Below the pieces are notes generated by a model, which was not told the DNA's origin, did not search any database, and was given only the letters and a program-made list of their open reading frames with translations. 50,714 nucleotides of DNA from Saccoglossus kowalevskii (lineage: Eukaryota; Hemichordata; Enteropneusta; Harrimaniidae). Numbering within the stretch: position 1 is the stretch's first letter; each line of letters opens with the position of its first letter. Made by a program: the position numbers and the translations under genes. Of the stretch, positions 1-9,259 are shown piece by piece. Location of the stretch: positions 47,237 to 97,950 of the forward strand of contig NW_003129889.1 in NCBI RefSeq assembly GCF_000003605.2. The letters run 5' to 3'.

Positions 1-833
1 AATGTTTGGAGCACAACAAAGTCAGAAGGATTAGTTTAGACTAAGTTTTATGGAACAGTTCACATTAAATGACGATCTTGTCAAATTATGGTATATTATG
101 TAAAGTATTATGTAATTTAAATAAAGTCTCTCATACATTTTAATACTGTCTTGTATGTTTGTTTTTGTGAGAGTGAATCCTGACAAATATGCAAATTAGT
201 ATGCAAATTAGCATGCAAATTCGACCGCCATGCTTGCCTCTGAGCCTGGGGAGAACACTGCATTTGTTATTTTGGTTCATACAGGTTATACCATAACACA
301 AACCAACAATTGGGTAATAGCAAGCAAAAAATGTTGGTCAAATTGTTTGGCAAGTCATTGTTTTGCAAATATTTGCAGCCATGGTAGAATCAAGCCCAAA
401 ACTTACTTAACCAATTATTTATATTATTTATTGTAATCCACTACACGTGTGTGTTTTTATTTGGTAGGAATCTCAAGTTAAAATCTCCAAAATTAAATTT
501 GGTCAGCTTCTTGACATTAGAAGAGGTCATTAGAAAAAACAAACAAGATGATATACACGACTGTATGTAACTTCTAAAGGTCCAAACACAAATGTTGTGG
601 TATCTGATTTCCTTTATATGCACTTATCTTGATTTTAAATTATGAATTTTATCTACAGTACATTACCCATTTCAATGTACAATTTTTTTTAATTTAGTAA
701 ATGACACATCAGGAAAGGAGTGTAACTAGATAGGTCAAGAGAAATTTGTGTGTCAATGACACTTCATCTTGGCCTAGAGGGCATACTGCTTAACATGCAC
801 TAAGCAGAATGTGATTGAAAGTGTAGAGAAAAT
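1..833. other. PUF60 intron or flank; no convincing exon
   Basis: No PUF60 exon could be found here. A plus-strand AATAAA (119-124) and a short open tail ending in TAG at 39 could be the end of an unrelated transcript, but this is weak. Three ATGCAAAT octamers sit at 189-220. The rest is AT-rich without recognisable coding signal. Confidence 0.5.
189..220 (+). repeat. Three ATGCAAAT octamers in a 12-bp tandem array
   Basis: ATGCAAAT occurs at 189-196, 201-208 and 213-220, joined by TAGT/TAGC. The motif equals the POU-factor octamer. A similar ATGCAAATTAGTATGCA string recurs near 19360, so this may be part of a repeat rather than a regulatory site. Confidence 0.6.
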
Positions 834-1543
834 ACAAACAAGCAGCCTATCGGCTGAGATAGCTCCGCTGTTAGCAATGCACATTTCAATTAAAGAACTG
901 AAGACATCATTAGAAAATGAACAATATGTATAGTATCAAAGCAATCAGACAGTTTTTAACAAGAAGTCGAAAATATCACTTTTTACCAAAAATTACAAAA
1001 ATATTCACTAAAATTAGAGAATTGAAGACATCATCACAAAATGAACAAATCTGAGAGAGGTCCACATGTAGTACCTATATATGTAATATCAAAGCAATCG
1101 GACTTGCGGTTTTTAACAAGAAGTCGAAAATATCACTTTTTACCAAAAATTACAAAAATATTCACCAACATTAGAGAATTGAAGATATCATCACAAAATG
1201 AACAAATCTGAGAGAGGTCCACATGTAGTACCTATATATGTAATATCAAAGCAATCGGACTTGCGGTTTTTAACAAGAAGTCGAAAATATCACTTTTTAC
1301 CAAAAATGACAAAAATATTCACCAAAAATAGAGAATTGAAGATATCAACATGAAATGAACAAACCTAAAAGAGGTCTACCCAAGGTACATATACACCAAG
1401 TATCAAAGCATTCAGGCTTGTAGTTTTCAAGAAGAAGTCAAAAAGTAAAACATTGACACGGACGACGACGGACAACAGGACGACGACGGACAATCACTCA
1501 TATGATAAGCTCTGCTCGACAAAGTCGACAGCGGAGCTAAAAA
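834..1543 (+). mobile_element. Dispersed tandem-core element, copy 1 (157-bp units, 3' hairpin)
   Basis: The head AACAAGCAGCC..CGGCTGAG contains a small hairpin and then TAGCTCCGCTGT. The core is a set of tandem units; the GAGAATTGAAG landmark recurs at 1017, 1174 and 1331, a period of 157 bp. The first unit has lost about 30 bp. The tail holds a GACGACGACGG stretch and ends in a hairpin with arms CTCTGCT/AGCGGAG, whose last ACAGCGGAGCTA is the exact inverse of TAGCTCCGCTGT in the head. It has no coding capacity. It lies in a PUF60 intron or flank. Similar copies lie near 3.9, 16.6, 34.1 and 39.4 kb. The structure resembles non-autonomous Helentron-like elements, but that class is inferred. 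Confidence 0.8.
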
Positions 1544-1586
1544 GGAGTCTGGTCAGTTGAGATGAATTTAACTGTAAATATCTTAC

Positions 1587-1689
1587 CCTTCCAACCCTTA
1601 GGTACTGTCCACCTAAGTCAAATAAATTCATAGAAGCTATTGCATCTTGTGCAGATTGGTTTCTCTCATACTCTATGAAACCATAGCCC
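1587..1689 (-). CDS. PUF60: PUF60 coding exon 7 (end of RRM2)
   Basis: This 103-nt exon has the acceptor TTCTGTAG and the donor AGG|GTAAGA. It encodes [20 protein letters not shown] followed by [14 protein letters not shown], completing RRM2. It ends on a codon boundary. The next exon in known PUF60 begins with an AVTPP-like sequence, which is not seen in 1-1586 on the minus strand. Confidence 0.96.
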
Positions 1690-4600
1690 CTACAGAACAA
1701 AAATGAGCAATAATGACATTCAAATATAATAAGAACCAATAGGTATGAACATTGATTATTGATACTGTATCAATCAATAGCAATAGCAAAATCAGTTGTA
1801 CTTTAATGATCTACATCTAATAAAATAAAATTTTTGATTTAAATATGTCTCCAATAGCACAAATACGGTACACAAACACTGCAGTTTAGATCAATTTAAA
1901 CTGGTATCCTCCTATAGAACCTGATTAATTTATTAATCTAGTGAGGTTTTTTATTGTAACAATGAGAAATTTATTCGATTTCTCATCACATCAGTAAAGA
2001 GAAGCCAGATACATCAGAGGTGGGAAATGCATTGAGAATTCAGTTACCTTTAAGACTTTGTAATGGGGCAAGGCAGTATTAGTAGTAAAAGCTACTGAGA
2101 TTGTTTTATTACATTGCCTGCTGATGTGGAGGCTTTCAGCAGGTAACGCGTTAAGCAAGCCAATGTAGAAATGACAATATGTTCTGTGACTATTTATCAC
2201 AGATAGAATCCATCCATTCTTGTTCCTCTCTGATATTGAAGGTGTGAGAAGCAGAATCTGAGATTTGCGCAATCCCTGTTAATTACAGAACGCTGTTTTT
2301 TGGTGTACTTACTTATGTTTGGATGGAATAGAATCAGTTGATAGCATACACATCTTTATTTTGCCAAAGGCTTCAAAAACGCTGAAAAAAACAAACTGTA
2401 TAATGAGAAGACGGCAAGAAAATGGATTTCCTGAGTGACTGAGCCAGTGTGCAATTTACAATCAATTCCTACAATGTGGTACCAATTAAACTAGTTAGCA
2501 GTAGTTGACAACGTATTAATGTTAGTTAGTTAGCCAGTCAACAGTCTGGTTTGATATTTATGTTGGCTAAGGTGATAAACTATTGCAATGCTCAATAAAA
2601 ATCTGGCAATAAATTACCGGTACTGTAAAGTCTGTATTAAAAGCTGCGGTTTCTATTAAAATGGTACAATGTAACAGAGGGGATGTAGCTTCTATCTACA
2701 CATATGAAATAAGGTGAAGTTTTTGGTTCTCAATTGTTCAAAAAGAATGGGTGCAACTTCTATTAGGGATGCAGCATCTAATACAGGTTCTACAGTTCAT
2801 GGGCTGCTTCGTTTTTTTTTATGACAGGTCTATCAACTTTTTGAAAGTCCACATTATTTTGATGTGCAAAGAACATTTACAGCCTGTTTTTCATAATTAC
2901 CTTTTGATATCCTCTTCTGACAGATCGTGATGAACTGATGCAACATATATCCTATTGTACTGCTTCGCTTCCTCCATCACTTGATCAATAATAGGCTGTG
3001 CTTGAGGCATGTTGCTAGGACGTCCCACCTACATAGCAACGATAAAAATCAATTTACAGAGTTTAAGACAGTGGGTTTTGGACTTGAATCTCACAGAGTC
3101 ATTGAAGGCAATTGCCTTTCTGCCATTCAAATTAGCCTAGGTACCTTTCAATAGTGCCTATGTGATTCAAATTCTTGTGGATGGAATAACGTCACAAAAC
3201 TTTTATTTCTTGAATGGGCACCACTGTACATATATTTCTATGAGCTCTGTGCAAGCTGCTATGGAATGCCAGATGAAAGGTCTTCTATGGCATTCTGAAT
3301 GGTAAACACATCGCCCATTGATCATTTTTTTTCTATTTATTTGTCTATCTGTGGAAACAATAATTTCATCAAAATGTTAAGTGTATTACCTTGATATTAC
3401 GTCCACCAATCATAACACCATTCATCTGTTCTAATGCCAACTGAGCTGCTTCTGGTAAATCATACTCAACAAAAGCAAAACCTTTATGTTTCATTGTAAC
3501 TGGATCCCAAGACAGATTGATGTTCTTGATTGGACCAAATGGAAGAAATGCTTGCTTGATGGTGTCTTCTCTTAGTTCAAAATTGATGGATCCCACATAA
3601 ACACGGCACATCAAAGCTAACGCACGCTGCCTCTGAGCTGCCATTTGTAAATTTGTCATTTGCTGTGGAAAAGTTAGAAATGCACTTTGTTGACGAGATT
3701 GATTTTAAAATCATTTTATTAAAATATGGCATACCAACAATGAAAGTGTGTGAAATTCAGAATTCAATGAGTAGCTCTGGGGATGTGGACATAAAAAACG
3801 TAGGCAGCTTATTTACTAGCTGGGTTTTTTTGCTTAGAAGATGATAATTTTTTAACCCAAAATGACAAATACGTTTGCTAAAAATAGAGAATTGAAGGCA
3901 TCATCACAAAATGAACATGCATACCAAATATCAAAGCAATTGAGCTGGTAGTTTTTGAAAAAAGGTCAAAGTATTTTTGAGTAAACTGACAAAAATATTT
4001 TCTAAAAATAGTAAATTGAAGATATCGTCACCAAAATATTAAATCTGATAGAGGTCCACCATGGTACCTACATATTAAGTAACAAAGCAATTGTTTGTTG
4101 ACTTTGATGCAGGATGACGAACAATCACTTATATGTAAGGCTTTGCTCTGTCATCTTGGATGACAGTAGAGCTCATAAAAAAAAGAAAAAAAAGTTTAAC
4201 AAACCTGCTGTTGATGAGCGAGTGTTTGTTTCACCAGCACACTCTTGATACTTTGTTCCATTGCATATTTTTTGGCTTTTGTCAAGAAATCCTGCTGTCC
4301 TTCAGTCAACCTAGGTAACCCATGTGGACCATCTTTCTTGGCACCTGGACCCGCCAACACAGGCCCATTTTGTTCAGCAAAAACTGGCATTGGAGAGGGG
4401 CTTCTCCTTGAGAAGTTTGGATCTGTAAATGAAGCAAACAGTGTTAGTTTGTTTCCATGGTAATAGATACTCCATTCACACACAAATATGACTCCGACTT
4501 TGTACAAAAATATTCATGTGAAACGCCGAAAAGCGACATCTAGAATTTTAAGATATCCTCGCACTGACAGTGGATATGTGAATGAAGCACTGCCAACCAA

Positions 4601-7600
4601 CTTGAATGATAAATCACATAGACCATGCTTCATTCCCAAATACAAGGTTAAATACCCATTAACACCAGAAATGTTACAAAAAACCTATTATTCAATAAAC
4701 GATATGCAAAACAAGACTAGGTAGTGCAGCATTGATATATAGTTATTCAACCAACTTATATAAGTTTACCAAGAGTGTCATGGCATTTGTTGTTTAGCCT
4801 ATTTTAGGAAGGCTAGTTGCAAACTAGATTTGTAGACCATGTTCGCCTGTTTTTTCATTCATGTTTCCTCCTTCTTAATAACTAGATCAATGCATAAAAA
4901 CACACAGAAAAAAAAAGAGAATAGGTTGGGGGGGAAAAACATGAATGGTTAGTACAATGGGTGTATGTCGGTTAGGCCAATCTGTAGAATACTGTAATGA
5001 AAGGTGGGAGTGGGTGCAGTTGTGGATTACTAAGTCATGCCAGCTAGATATATGCAGGGATGAGAATGAGAATTTTAATTTTCAGCTGAAAGTAAAGTAG
5101 TCGGGGTCCAAGAACCGTAGTTGATCAAAACAAACAGACATTGTGCCTTTCCCGTGACCGCGCACTTGCCGATGAAGTCACTCAATTTTTTAGTTACCAC
5201 TTCATCTTTCTTCCCGATTTGCATGGTCAAAGTCACTTCCTTGTCAAACCATGCCCAACGAAATTTGTTCCTAATGTCTTTATCGATCTCTCGCACAGCT
5301 GACTCATTGTCTTTAGTAACCAATTTCACCATTATCGCTGCATGAAACTTGTAAACAACGATCCAATGCAGCTAACAATTGAAACAATAAAATGGTGCCA
5401 ATGATGAAAAGAAAAATGAAAGCTCTTCACTGATTGGCCAGTCAGAGCGAACCCAGTCAATCGTGTTAGATATTACTTCGAACACTTTGAAACCACTTTG
5501 GATTTTACGATTGCACTGATGAAAAGAGTCGCGAACATTCCGCATTGGAGACACCGTGAGTTGTCTCACGTCGACCATACACTGATACAGGCCTCTTGCA
5601 GCAACAATGACGCGCATTTACTTCTGGTGAATGAACAAGATTTCTATTCTTTGTGACACCCCCATAAATTTTTCTTTTCGGATTTAGATCTTTCAGAAAA
5701 TCGATCCCTGGGGCTTAGAAATCCGTGGAAAATTCTCATCCCTGTATATGACCTGTTTAGTGGATTACTTTTAGCGACTTAGTAAAAAACAACATAATAG
5801 ATCTCTGCCAGAGGTTGACTCTGATCTAGGTAATATTCTACCAAGATTGTAATTTTCTTTTCCAATGATTTTATTCACGGCTTTGGGTCAAGTTGAGTGG
5901 ACAATTATTGGACTCTAACTCATTTAACGTAATTTATGAACACTTTATCTACATGGATGTAGTTTTGAATAAATAACTATCAAAAGAACCCAACCATGTA
6001 ATTTCAAATACTGTAAAGGGGGTAATTATTCACTGGGTTTTAATTTAGCTTATTTCGCTGACTGGAAAAATGCGCTAAATTAAAACACAGTGAATATGTA
6101 AAATTTAGCATAGAACACATTATCTAAATGACGAAACCGTGAATTTAAAACCCGCTGAATATGACTGAAATGCTAAATCAGTGAAATTTAAACCCAGGGA
6201 AAATTAGTCATTTTACAGTATACAAGTACAGTCATCTTTCTAAATAATAACCTTAAATTCTCTGTAATACTAAAATTGATGGGGAGGATAGTCCTGGTTC
6301 CACTCAACTTGATACATGCTCTCTACGTTTCTAAATAAAACAAGGCCATTCCACGTCTAACAATGAAAACAAGCACAACAAAAAGTTCAATCACTGGTCG
6401 TACTTGGATACAAATTCTGAGAAGAAGTGCAGACCACAACTCATCCCTAGTCTGAAAGCATTATGTTACTTTGATTTATGATTTAGTTATTACAGACAAG
6501 AAGTTTTCGCAAAGGACAAAATAAAAGCGTTCAAACCAGGGACAAGAAAAAATCTACAGGCATCATCACTAGTAAAACCTCCATGAAATATTACATTATC
6601 AATTTTGCTAAAATGTCCGAATATGTGAAAGGCCAAAGAACAATGATTTTACTGAAGTATTTGCAAAAATAGCAGTTGAATTAAAACCTTCGTACAACAC
6701 AATAATACCGAGAAAAACAAATCTTTGAGATTGTCTATGTAAACAATGGGGAGTCAATAATACTCTTGTAAACTAACATAAACGTGTAATAACAATGTTG
6801 CCTCATGGTGATTGGAGGGGTGGCCTCAGCAGGCACAATGTACCATAGCAAGTTGCGATTCTCGGGAAACTGCATCCTTCAAATCTATAACTTAAGAAAA
6901 AATGCACAGAAAGACAAAAAAAAAGAAAAAGAAAGAAAAACATAATTAACAATTGCATGTCAGTGATTGGGAATGACGCTTTTGCTAATGATAGGAAACC
7001 ATGTAGTATTCACCCCTTGAAGTCAACTTTTGGCACCTTTCACTAAGTAAAGCTGCATCATTTGTTTTTATATTTATTCTAAATTTCAATTCAAACCAAT
7101 TTGATCTAAACTCAACAATAAATTGTAGAAAAAAATTGTAAAATGACGCACCAAAATCATAGCACAAATAAAAGAGGACTTTCAACGGGTTATACAAACT
7201 GAGCAACATCATACAAACGTTAGTGATGTTGATAAACAAAATAAGCCTGGGTTAAGTCAAAAAACATATAATGCTAACCAATTATCAGTCAAAAAATTAA
7301 TACATATAACAAAAGTATGGTACAGACACTGGTCTAACCAAACATAGGTTAGACAATGTCATACAATACTTAACAATGGTAGGGGTGCAAAGGAAAGGCG
7401 TTTTTACATGAAGATTGAAAACCTTACAATGTTGGTGTGGTTTCATGTCAAGTGCAAGAGAACTGACATAACTGGCACAAAGACTGACAACAATCATGTA
7501 AACAAATTTATGCTACTGTATAGTTACCTTTCATACCGTCTTCCAGTTTGATCATCTTTGCCTCTGGTTCACCAATATCACCAACACCAGCCGCTGCCAA

Positions 7601-9206
7601 CATCTGTAACACAACAGTCGGGTAAGTTACAAGGAATGCGATAAAATTGAATAAATTTCAGTTAAATTAATTTATATACAACTACATCTGCATTTACCAT
7701 AGGATCATTAAAAAAAGAACTAGAAAGTAACACTCTTAAATTGTTTAAAATTACAAAAGATAAACATGTAGGACGTAAGAGAGACAAAAATATCAACAAT
7801 CAAAACTACATGCTCTGCTGACAGGAAATTTAAAAATCTCCAGTTTACAACCAAATTCCTAGTAACATGTATAAATATTCAACACACTGCTCTCAACTGT
7901 ATTGTTTCATCTCGCACACTTTAAAACATATCATCATTCCGCATACCACCGTTTACCATGGAACAACAAGAAGACCACAGTCCAGGCGTTTTCCTGAGCA
8001 GTTATTTCGCCCATCTTGCACGGCAAATATCGCATATATATCTTTTAGTTAGAGACAAGGAAATAAAAAAATAGCAGAAACACAATTTGTTACAATATGA
8101 AATTGGAATAGCAGTCAGTTCACAACGATAAAATTGTTACTAAAATGATTTGATAACAATACTTGGAATTATGTGGTATGAATCGTGTGATAGAAATAGA
8201 AAAATCCAATAATTAACTAAGGTGTATCCAACAATACAGCTACACCCAGTCAGGATTTTATAATTCAACACACTCAATATGAACACTAAATGCTCATTTC
8301 GTAGACATTTTCTGTGACATAAACTACAAAATATAGGTCAAATCTGGAGACATTGTTTTGCAAAATTTACAGCAGTAGAGAAGGTTTCCCATAGAGCTTA
8401 AACTTCATGGAGAAATCAAACGCAATTGCCTTGATGTCCAAAAAATTTGCCCTAAAAAATAGATTTCCAATATGTTACTAAAATATTTTTTTAATTAAAT
8501 TTTGTCTTCAAAATAGGATCTCTCAATTCAAAGTCCAAGCACTGCACGACACGAAATACTTTCCTGCTCGATAGACATCGCAATAAATTAAAACATTTCA
8601 TTTTACGCCAACACGAGGAAAAAGTGGACACAAACATTTCACATATTGTGTGGAATTTACATCTACTGACTCGAGGGCACTTATTGTATCTATCTAAAGC
8701 GACACGTAATCGAATATAGTTAATAACTGAACGATAAACATTTTTTTGGCAACTGTTGTAATAATATTTACATGTGCTCATCTAACGTCGATGATTCATT
8801 CAGTCAGTCAGTGAATGAATAAATTAAAATACCATCGCCGGATTAGCATGTCTGATCCCTTCCAAATAATAGTTTAAATCAGTCGGCATCATGACTATCA
8901 GGTTAAGATCTATCTAAAACGATTAAAAAACTCGTGAACATTTATAAAAACAAGCAAATATAACAATTCGAGCCGAAACATTCCAGAAACTTGTGTAGAT
9001 TTTCTAAATCCAAAATGGCGTTCACAAAAGGAAAAAAACCTGACAGGCAAATCTAATTTCTGCACGTAAAACGTTATATCAATCACGGACGAATTTATAA
9101 CAATAGAATGAAAAAGCGTCGTATGATGTGCGGATGTCATATATTGGTATAATAGTTAACTTACCTGGGCAAAATCCCCGTTATGCTGTTCAAAAGACAT
9201 CTGCAT
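1587..9206 (-). CDS. PUF60: PUF60 (poly-U-binding splicing factor), N-terminal part; gene continues left of the window
   Basis: Seven coding exons join in frame: 9206-9165, 7603-7528, 4422-4205, 3662-3390, 3028-2901, 2381-2313 and 1689-1587. They encode 303 residues. PUF60 is a nuclear RNA-binding protein that works with U2AF at U-rich 3' splice sites and represses transcription as FIR. Seen: a [17 protein letters not shown] block (residues 90-106) typical of the family just before RRM1; RRM1 with RNP2 VYVGSI (133-138) and RNP1 KGFAFVEY (172-179); RRM2 with RNP2 IYVASV (230-235) and RNP1 KGYGFIEY (269-276); and a conserved end, [14 protein letters not shown]. All internal junctions are GT-AG with compatible phases. 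The alanine/proline-rich linker and C-terminal UHM domain are absent, so further exons must lie beyond position 1. The start is the first of two close in-frame ATGs (9206 and 9200). Confidence 0.95.
2313..2381 (-). CDS. PUF60: PUF60 coding exon 6 (middle of RRM2)
   Basis: This 69-nt exon, too short for ordinary ORF detection, lies between TTTTTTTCAG and a strong AA|GTAAGT donor. It encodes [20 protein letters not shown] plus KH, matching the [10 protein letters not shown] segment of RRM2. The split codon at its end (AA + G) restores the Lys that opens RNP1, KGYGFIEY, so the RNP1 motif is interrupted by the intron. Confidence 0.93.
2621..2797. mobile_element. MITE, TACTGTAAAgTCTGTATTA family, copy 1
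   Basis: 177 bp with terminal inverted repeats: left TACTGTAAAGTCTGTATTA, right (reverse complement) AACTGTAGAACCTGTATTA. The middle matches the copy at 39751-39932, including AAAAGAATGGGTGC.ACTTCTATTA. It lies in PUF60 intron 5 (2382-2900) and has no coding capacity. Confidence 0.75.
2901..3028 (-). CDS. PUF60: PUF60 coding exon 5 (inter-RRM linker and start of RRM2)
   Basis: This 128-nt exon has the acceptor ATGTAG before GTGGGACGT and the donor AAAAG|GTAATT. It encodes [16 protein letters not shown], the conserved linker joining RRM1 to RRM2, then the first strand and helix of RRM2 with RNP2 IYVASV and DLSEEDIK. It ends with two bases (AG) that make Ser with the first base of exon 6. Confidence 0.95.
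3390..3662 (-). CDS. PUF60: PUF60 coding exon 4 (RRM1)
   Basis: This 273-nt exon encodes 91 residues at phase 0 on both sides, between CCACAG and AAG|GTAATA. It holds [18 protein letters not shown] and nearly all of RRM1, with RNP2 VYVGSI and RNP1 KGFAFVEY, ending GGRNIK. Aromatic residues at the RNP1 positions that stack on RNA are intact, so RRM1 is predicted to bind RNA. Confidence 0.97.
3856..4178 (+). mobile_element. Dispersed tandem-core element, copy 2 (headless)
   Basis: It contains the core landmarks GAGAATTGAAGGCATCATCAC and AAATGAAC, a second diverged unit, then GACGAACAATCACTTATATG and a terminal hairpin. The head is missing. The hairpin stem sequence differs from the other copies (TGTCATC/GATGACA) yet still pairs. 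It lies in PUF60 intron 3. Confidence 0.65.
4205..4422 (-). CDS. PUF60: PUF60 coding exon 3 (pre-RRM region)
   Basis: This 218-nt exon sits between a TTTACAG acceptor and a CAG|GTTTGT donor. It encodes a Ser/Pro/Gly-rich stretch (residues 41-80), then the conserved helix [20 protein letters not shown] and the [15 protein letters not shown] segment that leads into RRM1. The conserved part is unmistakable PUF60. The preceding [10 protein letters not shown] and [14 protein letters not shown] residues are lineage-specific. Confidence 0.95.
5055..5744. mobile_element. hAT-like terminal-inverted-repeat transposon relic with 6-bp target duplication
   Basis: The ends are CAGGGATGAGAATGAG at 5055 and, inverted, CAGGGATGAGAATTTTC at 5744. 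Perfect TATATG repeats flank them (5049-5054 and 5745-5750). CAGGG termini and a 6-bp duplication fit the hAT superfamily, particularly the groups with 5-6 bp duplications. At 690 bp it is far too short for an autonomous copy. Inside is a minus-strand coding relic (5075-5332). It lies in PUF60 intron 2. Confidence 0.75.
5075..5332 (-). pseudogene. Relic of a transposon-type zinc-finger protein N-terminus
   Basis: An open frame of 85 residues starts [17 protein letters not shown], then [32 protein letters not shown] and INYGS. The KFRW.W..., DFI.K, GKA.C...I.YGS order recalls the N-terminal zinc-finger region of hAT-type transposases and related host proteins. That match is from pattern memory and not tested. 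The second zinc-binding cysteine is missing after GKAQC (LFVLI instead of a C). No catalytic domain follows. The frame lies wholly inside the inverted-repeat element and is presumed dead. Confidence 0.45.
6009..6220. mobile_element. MITE, TACTGTAAAGgg..TTCACTGGGTTTTAA family, copy 1
   Basis: 212 bp. Left end TACTGTAAAGGGGGTAATTA, right end (inverted) TACTGTAAAATGACTAATT. Subterminal ATTCACTGGGTTTTAATTT and AAATTTAAACCCAG pair. A nearly identical copy lies at 30990-31200. It is non-coding and sits in PUF60 intron 2. Confidence 0.8.
7528..7603 (-). CDS. PUF60: PUF60 coding exon 2
   Basis: This 76-nt exon encodes [20 protein letters not shown] and five more residues, between a TTACAG acceptor and an AAAG|GTAACT donor. 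It starts at phase 0 and ends with one base over, which pairs with the two leading bases of exon 3 to give Asp. It begins with an ATG, so it could also serve as a start for a transcript using another first exon. The IKLEDG stretch resembles the IKMENG stretch of vertebrate PUF60. Confidence 0.8.
7604..9164 (-). other. PUF60: PUF60 intron 1
   Basis: About 1.56 kb between the GTAAGT donor after exon 1 and the TTACAG acceptor of exon 2. No further exon, repeat or RNA gene was recognised. Confidence 0.7.
9165..9206 (-). CDS. PUF60: PUF60 coding exon 1 (start codon)
   Basis: Encodes [14 protein letters not shown] and ends on a codon boundary at a strong donor, CAG|GTAAGT. A second ATG lies two codons in, at 9200. 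The N-terminus of PUF60 varies between animals and isoforms, so homology does not test this exon well. Support comes from phase agreement with exon 2, the good donor, and its place next to a promoter-like region. Confidence 0.75.
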
Positions 9207-9249
9207 ATTTAATTTCGTTTCGTTCAGATAGCGTCTTGTGGTAAATACA

Positions 9250-9259
9250 GTCACGTGAC
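9250..9259. promoter_or_regulatory. Palindromic E-box GTCACGTGAC upstream of PUF60
   Basis: A perfect 10-bp palindrome containing CACGTG, 44 bp before the PUF60 ATG on the minus strand. TCACGTGAC sites are common in housekeeping promoters bound by USF/MITF/TFE-type bHLH factors. The role here is inferred from position. Confidence 0.4.

Noticed and set aside
4488-4724. 78-codon plus-strand frame with an ATG in PUF60 intron 3
   Set aside because: It has no recognisable motif, lies antisense in an intron, and its length is ordinary for AT-rich DNA.
5372-5617. 81-codon minus-strand frame inside the hAT-like relic
   Set aside because: It is not like the zinc-finger frame beside it and carries no motif; probably chance.
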